Position numbers and translations under genes: made by a program
Shown here: positions 60,274 through 64,000 of the stretch, piece after piece
Numbering within the stretch: the first letter of the stretch is position 1
Layout: every line of letters starts with the position of its first letter
Notes under the pieces: model-generated
What the model saw: only the letters and a program-made list of their open reading frames with translations
Databases searched by the model: none
What the model was told of the DNA's origin: nothing
Assembly (NCBI RefSeq): GCF_900606115.1
Contig: NZ_UWPJ01000012.1
Span: forward strand, 89,025-153,024
Length of the DNA stretch: 64,000 bases
Source of the DNA: Pigmentiphaga humi
GTDB lineage: Bacteria; Pseudomonadota; Gammaproteobacteria; Burkholderiales; Burkholderiaceae_B
Direction: 5' to 3'

Positions 60274-62403
60274 ATGGCCGCCGCTCAACCCCTCCTGCTC
60301 GAACTGTTCACCGAAGAACTGCCGCCCAAGGCGCTCAACCGCCTGGGCCAGGCCTTCGCCGACGGCATCGCCGCCGGCCTGCAAGCGCGCGGCCTGCTGG
60401 CTGAAGGCAGCGCCACCACCGCCTTCGCCACGCCGCGCCGGCTGGCAGTGCGGCTGTCGGCCGTGCTGCCGCAGGCGGCCGATACGGAATTCTCCGAAAA
60501 GCTGATGCCCGTCAGCGTCGGCCTGAACGCCGAGGGCCAGGCCACGCCCGCCCTGCTCAAGAAGCTGGCGGCCAAGGGCCTGGACAACGTCGACGTCGCC
60601 AGCCTGGCGCGCGAATCCGACGGCAAGAACGAACAACTGGTCTATCGCGGCATCGCCAAGGGCGCGGCGCTGGCCGGCGCGCTGCAAATCGTGCTGGAAG
60701 ACACCCTGGGCAAGCTGCCCATCCCCAAGGTCATGAGCTACCAGTTGGCCGACGGCGAAACCACGGTGCGCTTCGTGCGCCCCGCGCACGGGCTGGTCGC
60801 CCTGCACGGCCAGACCGTGATCGAACTCACCGCGCTCGGCCTGCAGTCGGGCCGCAGCACCCATGGCCACCGCTTCCAGTCGCAAGGCCCGATCGAGCTG
60901 CCCTCGGCCGACGCCTATGAAGATCTGCTGCAAGGCCAGGGCCGCGTCATCGCGTCGTTCGCGCAGCGGCGCGCCGCCATCGATCGGCAGCTGCGCGAGC
61001 AGGCCGCGCGCCTGAACGCCTCGCTGGGCGACGAAACCGAGGTCGCCAGCCTGCTGGACGAAGTCTGCGCGCTGGTCGAATACCCCGCCGTGTACGTGGG
61101 CGAGTTCGAAGAGGAATTCCTGGCCGTGCCGCAGGAATGCCTGATCCTGACCATGCGGCTGAACCAGAAATACTTTCCGCTGTTCGACGCCGCCACCGGC
61201 CGGCTCACGCACCGCTTCCTGATCGTCAGCAACATGGCGCTGGCCAATCCGGTGAACATCATCGAAGGCAACCAGCGCGTGGTGCGCCCGCGCCTGGCCG
61301 ACGCGCGCTTCTTCTTCGAGACCGACAAGAAGCAGAAGCTGGCCGATCGGGTCGAGCAGCTCGGCACCATCGTCTACCACAACAAGCTCGGCACCCAGCT
61401 CGAGCGCGTGCAGCGCGTGCGCGCCCTGGCGCGCTGGGTCGCGCAGGCCATCGGCGCCGATGCCGACCATGCCGACCGGGCCGCGCTGCTGGCCAAGGCC
61501 GACCTGGTCACCGGCATGGTGGGCGAGTTCCCCGAACTGCAGGGCGTCATGGGCGCCTACTATGCCGCGGGCGACGCCGAGCCGGCCGACGTGGTCGAGG
61601 CCATCCGCCAGCAATACCGCATCCGCCTGGACGAGCCCGTCGCCGCCGGTACCGCCACCGCCGCCGCGCTGTTCGTGGCCGAACGCGCCGAGACCCTGCT
61701 GGGCATCTGGAGCATCGGCCTGGTCCCCACCGGCGACAAGGACCCGTACGGCCTGCGCCGCGCCGCGCTGGGCCTGATCAGCGCCTTCGAACAACTGGAC
61801 GCCGGCGGCCGCCTGTCCGCCGACGGCCGGGGCCTGACGCTGGAAGGCCTGCTCGCGCAGGCGGCGTCCACTTTCGCGAACGCGCCCACCGCGGCGCAGA
61901 TCGAGGAAGTGCGCGCCTTCGTGTTCGAGCGCTACCGCAACCAGCTCGCCGCGCAGTTCGACCGCGCCGCGGTCGATGCGGTGATCGCCATCGCGCCGCC
62001 GCTGGCGCAGGTGCCCGCGCGCGTGCGCGCAGTGGTCGCGTTCTCGGCGCTGCCCGAGGCCGCCGCGCTGGCCGCCGCCAACAAGCGCATCGGCAACCTG
62101 CTCAAGAAGGTCGAGGGCGAGCCCGGAGCGATCGATCCCGCGCTGCTGGCCGAGCCCGCGGAGCAGGCGCTGGCGCGAGCCCTGGACACGCTGCGGCCGC
62201 AGGCGGAAAGCAAGTTCGCCCAGGGCGATTTCGCCGGCGCGCTGACCGTGCTGTCGCAGGCGCGCGAGCCCGTGGATGCGTTTTTCGCCGACGTCATGGT
62301 GATGGCCGAGGATCCGGCGATCCGCGCCAACCGCCTGGCGCTGCTGGCCGGGCTGCACCGCGTGATGAACCACGTGGCCGACCTGTCGAGGCTGGCGGCC
62401 TGA
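60274..62403 (+). CDS. glyS: Glycyl-tRNA synthetase beta subunit
   Basis: A 709-residue tRNA-recognition subunit. It starts with LLLELFTEELPPKAL, has SYQLADGETTVRFVRPAHG and QRRAAIDRQLREQA in the middle and ends with the DALR-type anticodon-binding domain (about 580-700). It begins immediately after the glyQ stop codon. Length and sequence are normal for the family. Confidence 0.98.
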   Translation: MAAAQPLLLELFTEELPPKALNRLGQAFADGIAAGLQARGLLAEGSATTAFATPRRLAVRLSAVLPQAADTEFSEKLMPVSVGLNAEGQATPALLKKLAAKGLDNVDVASLARESDGKNEQLVYRGIAKGAALAGALQIVLEDTLGKLPIPKVMSYQLADGETTVRFVRPAHGLVALHGQTVIELTALGLQSGRSTHGHRFQSQGPIELPSADAYEDLLQGQGRVIASFAQRRAAIDRQLREQAARLNASLGDETEVASLLDEVCALVEYPAVYVGEFEEEFLAVPQECLILTMRLNQKYFPLFDAATGRLTHRFLIVSNMALANPVNIIEGNQRVVRPRLADARFFFETDKKQKLADRVEQLGTIVYHNKLGTQLERVQRVRALARWVAQAIGADADHADRAALLAKADLVTGMVGEFPELQGVMGAYYAAGDAEPADVVEAIRQQYRIRLDEPVAAGTATAAALFVAERAETLLGIWSIGLVPTGDKDPYGLRRAALGLISAFEQLDAGGRLSADGRGLTLEGLLAQAASTFANAPTAAQIEEVRAFVFERYRNQLAAQFDRAAVDAVIAIAPPLAQVPARVRAVVAFSALPEAAALAAANKRIGNLLKKVEGEPGAIDPALLAEPAEQALARALDTLRPQAESKFAQGDFAGALTVLSQAREPVDAFFADVMVMAEDPAIRANRLALLAGLHRVMNHVADLSRLAA

Positions 62404-62406
62404 TCC

Positions 62407-62982
62407 ATGCCGACCTCCCTCGCACGCCCCAAGCTGGTCATCCTGGACCGTGACGGCGTCATCAACCAGGACAGTCCGGACTTCGTGAAATCGCCGGACG
62501 AGTGGATCCCCTTGCCCGGGGCGCTCGAAGCCATCGCGCGCATGCACCAGGCCGGCTACCGGGTGGTGATCGCGACCAATCAGTCGGGCCTGGGGCGCGG
62601 CCTGTTCGACGCGGCCACGCTCAATGCCATCCACGCCAAGCTCAAGACCAAGCTGGCCAAGGCCAACGGCGTGGTGGACGCCATCTTCATCTGCCCGCAC
62701 GCGCCGCACGAAGGCTGCGCGTGCCGCAAGCCGCTGCCCGGCATGTACCGCAGCATCGCCCAGCGCTTCGAGGTCGACCTGCAAGGCGTGCCCTCGGTGG
62801 GCGACTCGCTGCGCGATCTCCAGGCCGCCGCGGCCGCAGGCTGCCTGCCCTGGCTGGTGCTGACCGGCAACGGGCCCAAAACACTGGCCAAAGGCGGGCT
62901 GCCGGACGGCACCGTCGTATGGCAGGACCTCGCCGCCGTGGCCGAGGCGCTGGAAGTCGCCGTCCACCCCGAGGAGCACTGA
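62407..62982 (+). CDS. gmhB: D-glycero-beta-D-manno-heptose 1,7-bisphosphate 7-phosphatase
   Basis: A 191-residue HAD phosphatase of LPS-heptose synthesis. Motif I is LDRDGVIN, motif II is ATNQSGL, the zinc loop CPHAPHEGCACRKP has four Cys/His ligands, and motif III is VGDSLRDLQAA. It begins four bases after glyS and its stop overlaps the acyltransferase start (TGATG). Confidence 0.95.
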   Translation: MPTSLARPKLVILDRDGVINQDSPDFVKSPDEWIPLPGALEAIARMHQAGYRVVIATNQSGLGRGLFDAATLNAIHAKLKTKLAKANGVVDAIFICPHAPHEGCACRKPLPGMYRSIAQRFEVDLQGVPSVGDSLRDLQAAAAAGCLPWLVLTGNGPKTLAKGGLPDGTVVWQDLAAVAEALEVAVHPEEH

Positions 62983-63707
62983 TGCGCTGGCTCAGGTCGC
63001 TGCTGTTCTCCATCTTCTTCATCGGGACCATGATCCCGTACGCCATTGCCTGCGTGCTGTGGCTGCCCTTGCCGCTGCGCTGGCGCTACCGGTTCACGGT
63101 AGGCTGGCCGCGCCTGATGGTGTGGGGCGCCCGCTGGATCACCGGCATCCGCTGGCAGGTCAAGGGCGCGGAAAACCTGCCCGACCAGCCGGCCATCATC
63201 CTGTCCAAGCACCAGTCCACCTGGGAAACCCTGTACTTCGCGGGCTATATGCGGCGCGAGGTCTGCTACGTCTACAAACGCGAGCTGAACTGGGTGCCCT
63301 TCTTCGGCTGGGGCCTGGCCGGGCTGCGCATGATCGCGATCGATCGCAAGCGCGGCAGCGACGCCTTCGAGCAGATCGTCGCCCAGGGCCGCGACCGTCT
63401 GTCCAAGGGCCGCTGGCTGGTGCTGTTCCCCGAAGGCACGCGCACCGCGCCGGGCAGGCGCGGCAAATACAAGAGCGGCGGCGCGCGCCTGGCCGCGCGC
63501 ACCGGCGCGGTCGTCGTCCCGGTCGCCCACAACGCCGGCGAGTGCTGGCCGCGCAAGACCTTCATCAAGCGGCCCGGTCTGGTCACGGTCTCCATCGGCC
63601 CGGTCATCGACACGCAGGGATTGACCGCCGACGAGATCAACCGCCGCGTCGAGGAATGGATAGAGGGCGAGATGCGGGTCCTCAATCCGGAGCGGTATGA
63701 GAGATAG
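62982..63707 (+). CDS. plsC: 1-acyl-sn-glycerol-3-phosphate acyltransferase
   Basis: A 241-residue membrane acyltransferase that makes phosphatidic acid. It has one N-terminal membrane helix (about 6-28), motif I KHQSTWE (an HX4E variant of the usual HX4D), motif II around IAIDRKRGSDAF, and motif III FPEGTRT. The HX4E form is common in beta-proteobacterial members. Its last 11 bases overlap the open frame of the next gene. Confidence 0.93.
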   Translation: MRWLRSLLFSIFFIGTMIPYAIACVLWLPLPLRWRYRFTVGWPRLMVWGARWITGIRWQVKGAENLPDQPAIILSKHQSTWETLYFAGYMRREVCYVYKRELNWVPFFGWGLAGLRMIAIDRKRGSDAFEQIVAQGRDRLSKGRWLVLFPEGTRTAPGRRGKYKSGGARLAARTGAVVVPVAHNAGECWPRKTFIKRPGLVTVSIGPVIDTQGLTADEINRRVEEWIEGEMRVLNPERYER

Positions 63708-64000
63708 CCCCGCCCCTACGCGCTTCGCGCGCCCTGACCGGAGGGCCCCCAGCCGCTCCGCGGCAGCCCCCCGAGGGGGCCTGGGCCCGCCTTGGGGCGG
63801 CCCGGCGCCGGGCCCAGGGGGCGGAACTGGCGGACCGGCGGAGCCGGATCCGCGGTTCCCGTCTGGGTCGGCCTCCGAAGCGGAGCGGGGCGAGGCGCAG
63901 TTGGATTTGTTTGCGGTGCCGGCCCAGGAGGCGCCCGCGGTGCCGCCGAGCCAGCCGGCGGTGGTGCCGGGGGTGGCGGAGTTGCCGCCGGGGGCGCGGT
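63697..64000 (+). CDS. YgjP-like (DUF45) metallopeptidase family protein, 5' part only
   Basis: An open frame runs from the ATG at 63697 to the window end with no stop. The part from about 63898 (AQLDLFAVPAQEAPAVPP) looks like the N-terminus of YgjP/M48-type proteins that commonly follow plsC in this group. The first 67 codons are Pro/Gly-rich and come from a copy of the dispersed repeat. Either the protein has a repeat-encoded N-terminus, or the true start is a TTG near 63901. The catalytic HExxH part lies beyond the window. Confidence 0.55.
   Translation, partial: MRDSPAPTRFARPDRRAPSRSAAAPRGGLGPPWGGPAPGPGGGTGGPAEPDPRFPSGSASEAERGEAQLDLFAVPAQEAPAVPPSQPAVVPGVAELPPGAR
63713..63870 (+). repeat. 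Dispersed hairpin repeat, longest copy
   Basis: Starts CCCCTACGCGCTTCGCGCG and carries about 80 extra GC-rich bases in the middle compared with the copy at 30145. The 37-nt hairpin at 63823-63859 has stems GGAAC/GTTCC, GCGGA/TCCGC and CCGGC/GCCGG around a GGA loop with the same bulged A. It is open in the frame of the YgjP-like gene and reads GTGGPAEPDPRFP, matching the peptide of the 30145 copy. Confidence 0.8.

Overview
The window is a high-GC betaproteobacterial chromosome segment, most likely from Bordetella or a close Alcaligenaceae relative. This rests on four solitary Bug-type tripartite-tricarboxylate binding proteins, a TctD/TctE-like two-component pair, a pair of cyanophycin-synthetase paralogues, and the gene order miaB-phoH-ybeY-corC-lnt-glyQ-glyS-gmhB-plsC. 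I see no insertion sequence, phage, integrase or CRISPR array.

Layout. 1-985: recA (3' end cut off by the window edge) with a LexA box. 1.2-5.4 kb: a catabolic operon with a NicX-like ring-cleaving dioxygenase, a formamidase-like hydrolase, a Bug protein and a LysR regulator. 5.4-10.4 kb: a family III CoA-transferase, a HutC-type GntR regulator, a CitE-like lyase and a MaoC-like hydratase, divergent from a Bug gene; this resembles mesaconate/itaconate/citramalate degradation. 10.5-12.6 kb: a two-component system. 12.6-17.6 kb: a Rieske oxygenase and reductase operon with a Bug protein and a class II aldolase/decarboxylase, divergent from a LysR gene. 17.8-19.4 kb: an MHS-type MFS transporter.

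19.6-39.2 kb is the most unusual part. In order it holds an exporter ATPase and membrane-fusion lipoprotein, a HAD phosphatase, an alpha/beta hydrolase, two small DMT proteins, a DegT-type aminotransferase, a zinc-ribbon ABC exporter with a DUF1854 protein, a truncated CphA2-like synthetase, a full CphA1-like cyanophycin synthetase, a convergent operon (class III aminotransferase, FemAB/GNAT-like acyltransferase, arginase-fold protein), and finally an outer-membrane factor with a DevC-like permease. ATPase plus fusion protein at one end and outer-membrane factor plus permease at the other would together make one complete DevBCA-TolC-type exporter. No cyanophycinase or isoaspartyl dipeptidase is present, so a made-and-exported product is a reasonable hypothesis.

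39.3-53.2 kb: a SpeE-like protein with a signal peptide, an RcnB-like protein, a WYL-like protein, a sulfatase/FGE/sulfatase operon facing a NarL-type two-component system across an 18-bp perfect palindrome, a Bug gene with a GMC oxidoreductase, and a small secreted protein. 53.2-53.8 kb: tRNA-Met and a candidate small RNA. 53.8-64 kb: housekeeping genes, ending inside a YgjP-like metallopeptidase gene.

A dispersed repeat occurs three times, plus one decayed copy. Its 37-nt hairpin shows compensatory changes in all three paired segments. Two copies lie in the same reading frame inside coding sequence, as the C-terminal tail of the CphA2-like protein and the N-terminal stretch of the YgjP-like protein.
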